NCBI RefSeq assembly: GCF_921293095.1
Contig: NC_060247.1
Coordinates: 56,393,111-56,457,110, forward strand
Source: Ischnura elegans
Taxonomy: Eukaryota > Arthropoda > Insecta > Odonata > Coenagrionidae
Length of the DNA: 64,000 nucleotides
Direction: 5' to 3'
Shown: piece by piece, positions 46,287 to 57,420 of the stretch
Layout: every line of letters begins with the position of its first letter
Numbering within the stretch: the first letter of the stretch is position 1
Position numbers and translations under genes: made by a program
Notes under the pieces: generated by a model
The model's database searches: none
Seen by the model: the letters and a program-made list of their open reading frames with translations, nothing else
What the model was told of the DNA's origin: nothing

Positions 46287-46437
46287 CTTTGAACCATCAT
46301 ACAACAAGAGGTAGAGACTAGAAGCATGCAACAAAATGAATAATACTATTTTTCTTTGATTATATCTATGGTTAAGGCTGGTGAACTTTTACTAATGGAT
46401 TTTAAAAATAACGCGAAAACACGACTTGGCCAAAAGT

Positions 46438-46462
46438 CTACCATAATTTAGCATTATGGTAG
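46438..46462. repeat. Perfect 10-bp hairpin
   Basis: CTACCATAAT, loop TTAGC, ATTATGGTAG. It lies in otherwise unannotated AT-rich sequence about 150 bp after the 173-codon frame. There is no T-run after it, so a terminator role is not suggested. Confidence 0.8.
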
Positions 46463-46464
46463 GG

Positions 46465-47080
46465 TGAAGAAATTTTATGATTCATAGAAATATTTTGCGA
46501 GTTTATAAGACGAACTTCATACTTCTACGCTATCGCAAATGAAAACTGTATTAACAGACATAAAGTAACTATGGCTTTAAATAGTTTCAGCAACATAAGT
46601 TACTCTAATTTATTTAAAACATTGCTACCGAATAAAAACTTAATTGATTTTTCAGTGCCAAAAATCCGACGTGTACTGTTTAGTTATAATATTTTTCCAA
46701 TTGTTTCTAGATGACATTTTCTAATTGATTCGGAAATCACATTTCATTGGTATCATTTTAAACTATTCTTATATTTCATCATTTTTTCACTGCAAGTTAG
46801 ATTAAAGCGTTAAAAATTAAGAAAGTTTGTGTCCTTCAATCATCATCATTTAAAAATTTCCCCGTACTAAACCTGAGACCTGAGTCTACTGTCTATACAT
46901 CCTCATTCGTTGTTGAAATCATAGCTTTTAAGAGCGTTTTTTCCGTTCATTGTCTAAGGAATAATTTACCTTGAACACTGGATAACATGATGTTATAGAA
47001 ATCAGAGTTATTCTTCACGAGTAACTAGAAAAGTTTTCCTAGCTGAATCTTCGGAAAAGTGACGGGGGGAAATGACAGCG
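46465..47080. other. No recognisable gene
   Basis: AT-rich DNA leading up to the hAT element; nothing is recognised. Confidence 0.5.
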
Positions 47081-47088
47081 CTTGAAAC

Positions 47089-47746
47089 CAGGGATGGCAA
47101 ATGAAGCGAAAAAAATGTTTCATTTCGACCCGGAGGGAAACGAAAATAAGAGGCCTTGGTTTAGTTTCGTTCCCACAGGAAATTAAAATCACCATGGAGG
47201 TTAGTTTCGACACGGGAAGAAACTTTACTCCCGGGAGCGAAACTTAATCAACCGAAACTCCGCTGCTCAAAGTTAAGTTTAGATTCCATAAGTTGAGTGG
47301 AGGCGGATAAGAGGGAATGGTTTCGACCCATTACGTTTGACATACGTATAAAGAGATTAAAAAATTGAGCTTAAAAACTGAATGGCCATTTTGCGTCCAC
47401 TGTTCTCCTGTTGGTGGTAAAAATATGAGTGCCCCATGCTTTTAATGGCGCTAGACCGAACCTCTACTTAATTCAACCATACTTTTTACTCGGTGTGTGG
47501 GTTGAAACTAAACTCTTCGAAGATGAAGCACGCGGTCCCTCCGGTGCGAAACATTATCTACGTTCCGTTTCGTCCCAGATTTTTAGTTTAGTTCCATCTC
47601 GATGTAGTTTTGGCTCCGGTTTCGTTTCGACCCTGAGTTTAGCTCCCCGAGTTTCATCCATTCCGTTGCGTTTCTTCATTCGCGGGAACAAAACTATTGA
47701 AATTTTACTGGTTTTGACTTTCCTTTAGTTTCGATTGCCATATCTG
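47089..47746. mobile_element. hAT-like element, 658 bp, perfect TSD, CGAAAC motif array
   Basis: Begins CAGGGATGGCAA and ends TTGCCATATCTG, flanked by an exact CTTGAAAC duplication (47081-47088 and 47747-47754). The left part is studded with CGAAAC or GTTTCG (for example at about 47122, 47167, 47195, 47218, 47247 and 47310) and the right part with GTTTCG (about 47567-47735). Clusters of one short motif near both ends are typical binding sites for a hAT transposase. The plus frame at 47429-47728 is produced by this motif array and is not believed to be a protein. Confidence 0.88.
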
Positions 47747-47759
47747 CTTGAAACTCGAG

Positions 47760-48130
47760 ACTGCGGCGAATCCAATGAGAGCGCTTTCCCTGGGTTAAAG
47801 GCAGCCTTCACTTACTTTCAAGACACGCGGGCGGCATATTCCACAGAGGTTAGCCACAACCTGAAATCAGCGGAATTTCAGTTCCTCCTCTGAGTTCCTT
47901 TTAATTACCTGTAAAGAAAACACAGAAACTTTTAATCAAGACAATTAATTAATTCACATTTCAAAGGAAATACGGCATACCATTAATTCCATTTACAAAA
48001 ATGTGTATCTTCAGATACATTGCGACGAAGCTAATGTAATACGTTCATAGCGAGAGGGACGCGAAACTCTTTCACCAAAGTACAAGCATTATCGAAAGTT
48101 AAAGTTCATTTAAAAGGCTCGCTCTCAAAA
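47760..48130. other. No recognisable gene
   Basis: Nothing recognised between the hAT element and the SINE. Confidence 0.5.
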
Positions 48131-48133
48131 AAT

Positions 48134-48236
48134 GGCTTGTTGGTGTAACCGGACAAGCCTAACCGGCAATTGGGAGATCCGAGTTCAAATCCCGGCTAAG
48201 TCAAGCATTTTTACATGACGAACTTCATCCTTTGGT
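48134..48236 (+). mobile_element. tRNA-derived SINE, family B, copy 1
   Basis: The tRNA-like head GGCTTGTTGGTGTAACCGG (A-box side) is followed by CAATTGGGAGATCCGAG and the B-box GAGTTCAAATCCCGG. After it come a T-rich link and CGAACTTCATCCTTTGGT. The copy at 53325-53449 shares both the head and the tail block, which shows that this is a repeat and not a single tRNA gene. The fold as a true tRNA is poor. Confidence 0.75.
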
Positions 48237-48239
48237 TTA

Positions 48240-49089
48240 CTTAAAAATAATTATTTAAAATTAACGGTTTCTCAGTGAAAAGGTACAAATAAATGAATTT
48301 CTACAATTACCGGACACCATTTCACCTCCACTCTGTCACTCGCCATTTTATTTCATTTTCAGTCTAATGTATTGTTTTTTTTCTCCCATAGCTATCACAT
48401 TTTTTAAGGTTGAGCCATGGATCGACGTTTATTAATATGTGAATGAGTATACATGCACAGGGTTGCACCAGGGTATCAGCAATCAATCGCCAATCGGCCA
48501 TATCCTACATCATTTGGCCCGTTAATTGGCTTTAAAACTCCGTAACATTTTTTTGTTTCTATTTTACAGATAGATTCATACCGGGCCACATTACTATATC
48601 TTAATTTCAGTCCAGATTCGTAAACTTTAGGACATAACACATTACTTTGCGGATAATCTAAAGGATTAAAATTTCGACTGACACAATTTTCGCTGCAGAT
48701 ATATTAAAGTTCTTCTCGCAGTTTTTATTTTCCTGTTGACTGAAATAAAACTTATAAGGGTGTTAATACAATTCTATTCTAAAAATGTAACAAAACGCAT
48801 TCAATAAAAGAAATAGGCGCATTGTGACCCTTGCTGGCCGTTTAATCTCTGAAAATTATAATTCACGCCAAATCGGTTTCGTATTGCCGCCAGCCAGAGC
48901 CGGTAAATCTTTAAAATATACAGGTAATGTTTGGAATTAGGTCCAAAATGTCTGCCAACTATCTAAAACTAAGAATATAGTGATATCTGATGATAGTTCA
49001 TGGTCGATGTATTTGTATTGGCCCATTTTACTAACCCCTGGTAGAAACAGCAGCTATAAAAACATTCGCAAAGGCGTCTCATCATACTG
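48240..49089. other. No recognisable gene
   Basis: AT-rich DNA between two SINEs; nothing recognised. Confidence 0.5.
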
Positions 49090-49385
49090 GGTAGGTATTT
49101 GGAGGCGACCACCGACACCGAAGAACATTTGCGTTATGAGGGAAGGGTAAGGAAGATTGGAGAAAACCCCGACTTCAACATTAGCCTGCTCTTAACGAAA
49201 GGCGCGAAGGGGACCACGGTTTAACGTCCCATCCGACGGGCGGAGTGTTGCGCTTGAAGAATAACCACAAGGCACTGAAGCAGGGATCGGGCAGCCTCTG
49301 AGAAATCTCTGCCACCGTCGGGGTTTGAACCTTGATCGACTGGATGGGAAGCCAGCACTCTAACCACCACACCAACCCGATCCCT
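49090..49385 (-). mobile_element. tRNA-derived SINE, family A, copy 2
   Basis: On the minus strand the head GGTGTGGTGGTTAGAGTGCT, then GGCTTCCCATCCAG, has a plausible anticodon arm (loop CTTCCCA), and a good B-box AGGTTCAAACCCCGA follows. The body matches the 26036-26322 copy, including GGATGGGACGTTAAACCGTG, CTTTCGTTAAGAGCAGGCTA and the 3' end CTCCAAATACC. This copy keeps better promoter boxes than the first. The minus-strand open frame 49181-49375 lies inside it and is not a gene. Confidence 0.88.
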
Positions 49386-49389
49386 GTAT

Positions 49390-52300
49390 CACCATATTTA
49401 TGATTCCTTTAAAGCAACTGAGCGCTGAAATAAAACACAGCTCCCATGAGTTATTCGGAAGTCTTTCATGAAAGCAGCGTTATCCACGAGGTCATGGCGA
49501 CACCCATCAACTTGAAAAAGCCTTTCAACAAACAGGAAGGGTTATTCCCGCTGAGTCCCAAGAGAACTTTCCCTCGATCCTCTCTCTTCCTCGCTTACAG
49601 ATCCCGAGGTCGAGGATTTGCTTTCCGGTCAGATTTAGATACCGATTCACAGGGACCGGGAGCCTGCGGTCGCTAACGAAGGCAATTAAGAATAGGACAC
49701 CACTGCAGCACTAAAGAGTCGAGCGTATTACGGCCAGAAAGGAAACGGCGGGAATAGTGGCTTCAGTGTAAAGAAAAAAATAAAAATGTACCCGCAAGAG
49801 GGGATTCCGAAATGAAGAGAGATTTCTAAAGCTATGCACGCGAAAACTGACGACATGTTTTAAACGTTCGTTGACTTAGGGAGTGATATAGAGGTGTGCT
49901 AAAGACACCTAATCAATGTTTGAACGAACTGCACGAAGTGTACCTTAGGGCACAATGCCAGCATTACATTTTCAAAATAGCAAAATATTTTGTGCATAAA
50001 AAAACAGCTAGTTCCCGCTGAGGATACATACTGATATACATTTTAATATTGATTTATGGTAGATATCCAGGGAAATACTTTAGTTAACTAAGATAGATTT
50101 AGCTTTGAATTCCTAAAAAGTATTGGTAAATTTACTTCAAAATCATTTATTTTAATATGATCTCAAGAAATATTAGTGAATTATTGGGATTTAAAAAATG
50201 CTCAAGTCGGAGCATATTCACAAAGTTGCGAATTTCTACAGTATGCGAGTAAATTCCGATTGAAGAGTGAGGATTTGGAATTTTCATTTGGAAAAATTCT
50301 CAAATTTTGATTTATTAAACGCAAATACCTCTTCTAAGTTCCTTAAGAAGATGTTACTTACTAAAGGTATAAGTAATTTTTTTCTTGAATCCATCCAAAT
50401 GGCATTGAATTTACCTTTTACTTATCTATGCTGAGAGTGATAGAAATTTTATCCTTTTAAAGAAGCAATGGGCTCATATAAGAACATTGGCAGCGGAATG
50501 ATAGCATGGAGCATTACCGTAATACCAAATATTAGATTTTTACCAGGAAGCAGCTATTTTTAAGTTTGGCAAGAAATTGTTCTCATAGGTAAGTTGCCAT
50601 AATTATTTCTTAGTTATTCCTCTCAAATTTTCAAATATATTAATTTCAAAACGGTCCTATTTACCGGATAAATTAAGTTATTTTTGCTATTTTCAGACTT
50701 ATCTGCCAGAAAATAGACTCGATTTTTTCCGCCAAGATCTAAAATAATCCATTTAACTTGAACCTATGACTTCAGCAATATATCCTAATACATATACTTA
50801 ATCTTATTTGCTTCAATGATACCTCAAACAATTCGTTTAAAACCAAGAAAAATACACATTTTTCAATCCTTTGGATCCTATGTGGCGTCTTTCTTACCAA
50901 TTGCAGTCTTAATTCTATCACTAGAAAATGACCCAGTCGCCTGGCTACCTACCTAAACTAATGACCAAAATTACGCCCTACAATTCCATGCCAAATAGAT
51001 AGTTTCAACGTCATTCATGGTGAAAATGACTCTACAATACGACACCAGAAACCTTCGATGAATCATCATTCGTGGTTGAGGCAATCTACTGAAAAATTCA
51101 TGAGGAAATATATAAGCCAAGGCAGAAAATATGTGAAGTGTAAACGAATGGAACCGCATATTTTCCGACAGAAATTCCTTATGCATTCGAAAAGAGGCGT
51201 GGTTTCTGTGAGGAAGATATTATCCTTATGTATTCCAGCAATAATATTTCCACAGAATGAAGTCTCCTATCCCTACATTTCCATTCCATATTGCAAACCC
51301 GGTCTCTGCTATCAAAGCACATGTGGCTGTTAAACATATCCACAGCTTTCGTAATAACACGGTTAGATAACATTCGAAATGTTACATTCATCTCTTCATT
51401 ATTCATCCTAACAAAAACATCCATAAATTTCGAGATTAAATGTCACTACCTCAAAGTGAGATGTCAGGTTATTGCTAATATTGCTAAACACGAATTTTCT
51501 GTGCTTTCAGAAATAGAAACCTATACTGTAAGTATCATAATGCACTTTAGATACGCGGCTAGGTCCTGTTATCAAGGTAATGGATATGAGTGGTAATGAT
51601 GCTAATTACTGCGATCGCAATTTGGCAGTTACCAATCCTTTAATCATTACTATAATAAAATAAGAAACCTTTCCAGAGGTTTTAAATATATTCAGCGAAA
51701 CTCTTTCATGAAAGTTCAAATTTAATTTAATCATTTGAGACCTTTACAAAAAAAATAACCTAAAGGACGGAAATCCATAGAAAATATATACCAAGTGATG
51801 TTATATTTCAATATAACCTCGATATCCTGGATCTTGTCATCCCTTACAGTGCATAGAACTTTCCATAGTTAATTCGTATGAATCTCTAATTAAAGTTATT
51901 TCCCTTAATTTTATTAAAATTATTTAAAATTAAAAATAAGCTTTCGCAGTTATACATCATTTTCCATGTTAGGCATTATTAATTGGTGTGTGAGACATTC
52001 AATTAACACTTCGTAATCCACAGCAGCTACCGTAATGAGGCTGAATAAGCATACGGCCCAAAGGGACTCCTGATTCTCGAGGGTCAAAAGCATTCCACAC
52101 GATTAAACTCGAGCATTCTGTATTCTGATTATAGAAACGCATCGGTTATCAGTACACCTTCTGCATTTCAATGTATGCTTTACATATCGATAGCGTGACA
52201 CAACTGATTCATAAAATATGCGTTACCAAACATAGAAAATGTCTGTTCCTCATTTATTTTCATGAAATAATTCAGCATCAATAACATTTCAAAAAATACC

Positions 52301-53028
52301 TTTTACGTGCTCTCTTCTCTACGGATTTCATACGGTACTCCCTTAGAGAAATAGATTCAATGTGACTTGCGATTATATATTGTTTTCTTAATTTCAATAC
52401 ACGCATAGAAACAAAATTAAACACACCAACAATATTTGTAATGTATAAACATGATCGAAGCACTGCGACTACTTCATTTGACTACCACAAATTAGTAATT
52501 AAATTCTCCCATGCTGTAAATTCAAACACTACGCTACTTGCTTACATAGATAGAGGGCAACTGAAACCAAACGAACCATTATTAATTGACCAAGCCAAGA
52601 GAGTCGGAAGATACGTTTGCTAAATGAACGGGAAATGAGTGTCATAAAAAACATCTTAAGAGGACTTTTCACTTTAATTCACCCGGTCCCATCCCGTGAC
52701 GTATTACTCGCTCATAACCACTGTTACGATCTCTAAATTTACTTTAAATATAAAGTGCGCCCATCTTAGTCAAATTTTCCCTGAACCTGAAACCACACTA
52801 CTTTCTCAGATGAAAAATATTTATATTTGAGATACACGTTGCAACGTCATATGTTTGTTTTTTCCAAATCCTCTTTATTTTCTCAAAAATAGTTTCTTTT
52901 TGCCTCCTTACTTTGAGCAACTTCCTCTTTATTCTCTCCACAAAAATCTCCCTTTCCTCCCATTGAAAACTTCCCAACAGCATCAACATCAATAAGTAAA
53001 TATCAAACATAACAACGTATATATACAT
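49390..53028. other. No recognisable gene
   Basis: A GC-richer patch at 49440-49680 contains a 76-codon plus frame (49446-49676) of unknown nature. It could be an exon, but no splice or homology evidence supports it. From 49700 to 53028 the DNA is AT-rich, with short frames on both strands (51058-51333, 51179-51424, 51291-51596) that overlap each other and have no motif. Confidence 0.4.
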
Positions 53029-53052
53029 TTTGTCAACATATATGTTGACAAA
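53029..53052. repeat. Perfect 24-bp palindrome
   Basis: TTTGTCAACATA is followed immediately by its reverse complement. It sits next to a (GTATAT)-like AT-rich run. It may be a protein-binding site or the footprint of an old transposon; no family is assigned. Confidence 0.9.
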
Positions 53053-53324
53053 GGGCTATAGAATATTTCAGGATGGCGATGGAAGTTTAAAGTGGGTCAT
53101 GAAAAATCGGCCCTTCGGGAATAAGTGATGTGTTTCCTTAAGTGAAGGGCGTGAAATAGAAAAAGAAAATTTCTATTGCGAAAAAACAAACTCGAAAAGA
53201 AGGTTACGATCATCCAAATCGGTGAAGTAAGTTAGAATCTTTGTAAATGGGAAACGTATATCGATTTCTAAAGCACTGCAAGGCATTAGTAACAGCGTAC
53301 GTATTCATACGCAAAAGGTGCAAA

Positions 53325-53449
53325 GTCAAATGCACCAAGGATGAAGTTCGGCTAAAAAAGTATTGCATTTTATTTGAGATACGGGATGCGAACCCGCATA
53401 TCCCAATTCGTGGTCTGTCTAACTAGCCAGTTGCACCAACAAAGCCATC
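53325..53449 (-). mobile_element. tRNA-derived SINE, family B, copy 2
   Basis: On the minus strand the head GGCTTTGTTGGTGCAACTGG, then CTAGTTAGACAG, precedes CGAATTGGGATATGCGGG and the B-box GGGTTCGCATCCCG. The tail CCGAACTTCATCCTTGGTGC follows. The tRNA part is better preserved than at 48134. A lone tail match, AACTTCATCCTTGGTG, occurs again on the plus strand at about 53705-53720. Confidence 0.8.
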
Positions 53450-53699
53450 TTCTTCGAGCTAGCTTCGGAATGGGTTTTAATTTTTAACAGAACAAGGTGT
53501 TAGCGTAACAAGTCAACATTATGACTCATGGGACGAAATTCGTGCTTACTGTCGGAGAAATGAACTGTTCTTCGTTGCTATTCGGTGAAGACGATTTTCA
53601 AACCACTGGAGTGAGAGACTTTTTACGCAGTCCTGCGCACGGATGCTAATTTATATACATTTTATATTCAGTTTGGCTTAAAGCCAAATATTTTTTCAG

Positions 53700-53722
53700 T
53701 GATAACTTCATCCTTGGTGTAT
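53700..53722 (+). repeat. SINE family B tail fragment
   Basis: GATAACTTCATCCTTGGTGT repeats the 3' block of the two family B SINEs. No tRNA-like head precedes it, so it is a truncated copy or a shared LINE-derived tail. Confidence 0.5.
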
Positions 53723-53732
53723 ATATCTCGAT

Positions 53733-54470
53733 TTGATTGTCGTTGCAATATGGAAAAGGCGGCGAGGGTTAGCTACGGTGCAGAAGCATTTAAATCATCT
53801 ATTTCCGTCTACTCCACACGTGAAACCATTTAAACTCGAACACACGAATCTAAACTGCTCACGCATCTCATCTAATTTTAAAACTTGCCCGGCTGCCATC
53901 GTTTTGTTTTTATTTTTCACTCCAACAGGGATTATTATCAGCTTTGAAATGGTTTTCCCCTCGATTACTTCCAATTGCCAATTTCCCCACTCGCAGTGGG
54001 GAGAAGACGCAAACACAAACAGCTCGAAATAATAGTTTCCATTTTTATTTTCAAGGGCTTATTGCGGGCGCGCCTTCTCTCTTTCTGAATGAAGAAAATC
54101 GCCCCCCTCATTCTTCACTTTTCCTTGCCCTACCCGAGCTTAAAAAAGTCAGAAAGACTAATTCTCTCCGCTTCTTCAACCTTTTTCTGTTTCCCATTCT
54201 TGTCGTTATCCCCCCTTATTCCTTTATTCTTGCTCCCTTTTCTTTTCTTCTTTCATTCGGTCCACCCCTCTTCTTCTTCATTTTCTCGTTCGACTTTGTT
54301 CTGCCTTCTACCGATGACTTTCCATGCTCCACCGCCACTCTCAAACCCAAGGCTTTTGGCAACACCGAATCTCCCTTTGTCTCTCTCATACTCTCCAATT
54401 CTCCTCCCTTCCCATTAATTTCGCGAGCTTTTTCTTTTTCTTGAGGAGGTTCCTTAGCGACTGCGTGAGT
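53733..54470. other. Pyrimidine-rich tract
   Basis: From about 54085 to 54470 the plus strand is dominated by C and T (for example TTTCTTTTTCTTGAGG at its end). This opens long frames on both strands (53944-54444 with 166 codons, 54089-54418 and others) whose Phe, Leu, Ser and Pro content merely reflects base composition. I do not call a gene. The first 350 bp is ordinary sequence. Confidence 0.5.
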
Positions 54471-54479
54471 CGTAACAAA

Positions 54480-55617
54480 TACGACACGTCACCATTCCTT
54501 TTGCACCGCTAGTTCAAAGCGATGAGTTCAAAGAAACAAGTTGAAAGAGTTATTTTTCACCACTTACTAAATGGATAATTTACATGAGCGGATTTAAACC
54601 TTTCTCTGAACGTAGCGAGTGCTACAATGCCGGTAATTGCTAACATGGTGAATTTATGTTTCGGAATATCGTTAAAAAAATCTAAATCGTCGGTAATATG
54701 TTTGGAACGTAATATCGCTTATCAAATCATTATTAATTGCGATTAATAAAAATGCGATACTAATTAAAAAAGAAAAAAGGAAATGTAATTATTATATTTT
54801 ATGCCATCTCCTTAGTCCTTGTGAAGAGAAGCTGGAAAACATTTCATTTTGGCAATTATGATTTTTCATTACTTTGATCATTATATATATTACACGGACC
54901 GTTCTCTCTATAAATACTGACAAATAACTCCTCTTTATACCAAGGATATTTCGATATTGCAGAACAAGTTTTTAAACACGTCATGCGCCACGAAAATTGG
55001 CCGGTCGAGAGGGAGTCATGGGATTTCTCTTAACCAATTGCCCCAAAATTATGCTTAACCTGGATGAAACTTGCGGACAGTGGTAAGGAGCGCAACGGTT
55101 TAGTTAATAAAAGTAACCCATTTCATTCTAGTTCCTTCCTACCAGCTTATCTATGTCGGCCTTAGAGAAACCGGTGTCACAGTGGAAGTTTGTCTTTAGT
55201 CCAGCCAGTTGTTTATACATACTTAGTAACTCTTCGATTCACCTCAAGGAATGGTATGAGCATTAAGTGTAAATTTCACGTCATTTTGGCACTGCGCGTT
55301 CCCTTTTCTCATCGTTTAAACCATAGCTTTCGCCGTTCTTCAGCCATTAAAAACGCAAGGCTGTAAACAGCGATTGTAATGCAATTTGGCATTTAATTGA
55401 GAGACAGTCGTAAACGCAGAAAGTGATGGAAAAAGAGATGGTAGGAACGGCCCAGTAAGTCAGGAAATGATTGGTCGACGATCACTCTTTCTATCCCTGA
55501 AAGCCTATCGCTAAAGCTATCACTGTGAGTGACGGAAAAAAATGATCGCGCGTTTCAGGCCTAAGATAAAAGTTTGATGGACCTCGCGGGACGAAAAAAC
55601 GTTCAATGCGTGCCGTG
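54480..55617. other. No recognisable gene
   Basis: AT-rich DNA; nothing recognised. Confidence 0.5.
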
Positions 55618-56029
55618 CACGGTTGGTGATGGATATATTTCGGTCAATATCCATTTTTCGAACAATCGAATTTTAATCGAAATTGAAAGATCGACTTTTC
55701 AACAAAAATCGAAATTTTAGCCGAAAGATCGATAAATTTTTTTAAAAATCGACGATAGTTTTTAAATACAGTTTGTACAAAAATATCTTCATCATTGAAA
55801 AACACAAAAAATACACAGATTTGAGATTCTGCAATAATCCCAAAAAATCTACTTAAAAAATACATGCATTGAATTAATTGTAATAAAACTTTACAAATGT
55901 ATGCGCATTAGAGTTTTGAAATGACCGCTTGGAACCGTTAGGCTTCACTAAAAATTTTCAAGAAAGAAGAACTGAATAAGATGCTCTCTTGATGATCTAG
56001 GGCGTGCTTTCACAATTTACCGAGCCTTA

Positions 56030-56264
56030 AGGCCTGTTTTTCACGGTACACGGAATCGCGCAGGTTAGAGCTGCATTTATTTCTAAAATGGCGTGGAATT
56101 GCGCGAATGCACGAACGAAATTAGAACAGGGGCTATTTTGCCGTCTCGCATCCACGCATTCTCGCATGTGTTCTAGCAATTCACCGCTTTACACGACGCA
56201 ATTTGGATTGCGCCTTCACACGTACGTCAGACTGCGCAATTCCATGTACCATGTAAAACGGCCT
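56030..56264. mobile_element. PIF/Harbinger-like MITE, 235 bp, TTA TSD
   Basis: The left end AGGCCTGTTTTTCACGG, then TACACGGAATCGCGCAG, is the inverted complement, with a few differences, of the right end CTGCGCAATTCCATGTACC, then ATGTAAAACGGCCT. Flanking TTA triplets lie at 56027-56029 and 56265-56267. The three-base TTA duplication and the length point to PIF/Harbinger. It has no usable coding capacity. An eroded relative lies at 24342-24446. Confidence 0.8.
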
Positions 56265-56424
56265 TTAGAAAGAAGTCTTTCACTCGGGACGGATGACGTT
56301 ATCATAGGCCGTCACTGATGCTGCTGAGATCAATCTAAATGGTTAAGTTCGAAATTAAAAAATCGAGTATGGATCGAAAATCGAAGATCAAGGCTCGATC
56401 TCGAATTCTTTGATCTGTGACTAT

Positions 56425-56853
56425 TGCCTCGTTCAGATTACGATTGTTCCAGCAATCGTCGGAACAATCGTGCATTCACACCACGATGGTTAAAACCTGT
56501 GCTGTCCTCTAGTGCTGACAAATAAAGTGAACGAGAAATTGACGGTTAGCAAAGCTGTTGAGGTTTGCAGGGTCAAGATATTACTGTGTTCAACGTGTAT
56601 TTACCGAATTATTTTTCTTCCACCCATATTCATCCTTGCTAGGAAAAATCTATGAAAAACTAGAGCGAAGAGAGCTTCACGAGCTTTTCGTCTTTCTATT
56701 GTTGCTTCCTTTTCCGGTCTCCCAGCGCCTAAACATCGTAAAGTGGCAACGTTCGGAACTACGTGAACTATTGTCAGGATATGCATTCACACGGCTAGTT
56801 CGGCCAGCTATCGTTAGGGCGATCGCTCGGACAATCGTAATATGAACGAGGCA
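56425..56853. mobile_element. MITE, 429 bp, superfamily uncertain
   Basis: The termini are TGCCTCGTTCAGATTACGAT at the left and, on the opposite strand, TGCCTCGTTCATATTACGAT at the right: 19 of 20 identical. The inverted similarity runs on for about 30 bp. The flanking bases give a TAT duplication (56422-56424 and 56854-56856), but a 2- or 3-bp repeat in AT-rich DNA is weak evidence. It is inserted in the ATCGAAA-rich element. The frames at 56558-56845 and 56601-56786 fall within it and are not genes. Confidence 0.75.
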
Positions 56854-56999
56854 TATGTTAAATCTATTTTCGATTTTCATCGATTTCGAATTTCGATTTT
56901 TATAAATTTTAATTTTCGATTTTTATCGATTTCGATCGTCGATTTTATCGATATATATTTTTCCATCACCATACGCGCCCACCCCTGCACTTGCGTCAC

Positions 57000-57420
57000 C
57001 GCCCAGAAACAACCACGATCACTGAGATTCACTCAATCCCGCCTTACTCCTCTCTGCTCACTCACTGCCTCTTTTTTTTCTGCCCTTCTTCCCCGCACTG
57101 CATGGACGTCTCAATCCCAACTTTCCCTCCTCCGTGTCCGTCACCCTCTAGTACACCCATCAGTCGTACACACACACATACCCAGCCTTCCACTCTGCTC
57201 CAAACAACGTCTCCCTCCAATCCTTCCCATGAGCCTTTGCGCCACTCCCCTCCCATTTTTTCCCCTTTCACTAACCCACTCTGGTGGCAGCGTTTTGATA
57301 GTTCAACGTCCGTAACTGCTGGGGTTGTTTTCCTTTTGCGGTCGACCGGAACCTTGGCTTGCGTCATCCAAAACTCTGCGAGCGAGACGGGAAATAGATC
57401 AAGGGTGTAGTTTTCCATTT
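57000..57420. other. Pyrimidine-rich tract
   Basis: 57000-57290 is strongly C/T-rich on the plus strand and opens frames on both strands (56842-57315, 56991-57410 and 57062-57418 minus) whose proteins are low-complexity. No domain is recognised. Confidence 0.5.

Larger units (their letters stand above)
55618..56987. mobile_element. Probable hAT-type element with ATCGAAA arrays, host of nested MITEs
   Basis: The right end, on the minus strand, starts CAGGGGTGGGCG and soon reads TGGTGATGG; the left end at 55618 starts CACGGTTGGTGATGG. Inside both ends are arrays of AATCGAAA/ATCGATAAA (55655-55755 and 56862-56965, inverted relative to each other), with a third patch at 56345-56410. The terminus style is hAT, but I could not match an 8-bp TSD and the left end is degraded. 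Two smaller MITEs sit inside (56030-56264 and 56425-56853). There is no transposase frame. Confidence 0.6.

Noticed and set aside
47429..47728. 99-codon frame
   Set aside because: Falls within the GTTTCG motif array of a hAT element with a perfect target duplication.
48134..48210. Functional tRNA gene
   Set aside because: The same head and the same non-tRNA tail recur at 53325-53449, and acceptor pairing is poor; a SINE explains both.
49181..49375. 64-codon minus-strand frame
   Set aside because: Entirely inside SINE family A.
53944..54444. 166-codon plus-strand open frame
   Set aside because: Lies mostly in a pyrimidine-rich tract that opens several overlapping frames; the protein is low-complexity Phe/Leu/Ser/Pro.
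56842..57315. 157-codon plus-strand open frame
   Set aside because: Starts in ATCGAAA transposon sequence and runs into a C/T-rich tract; no domain.
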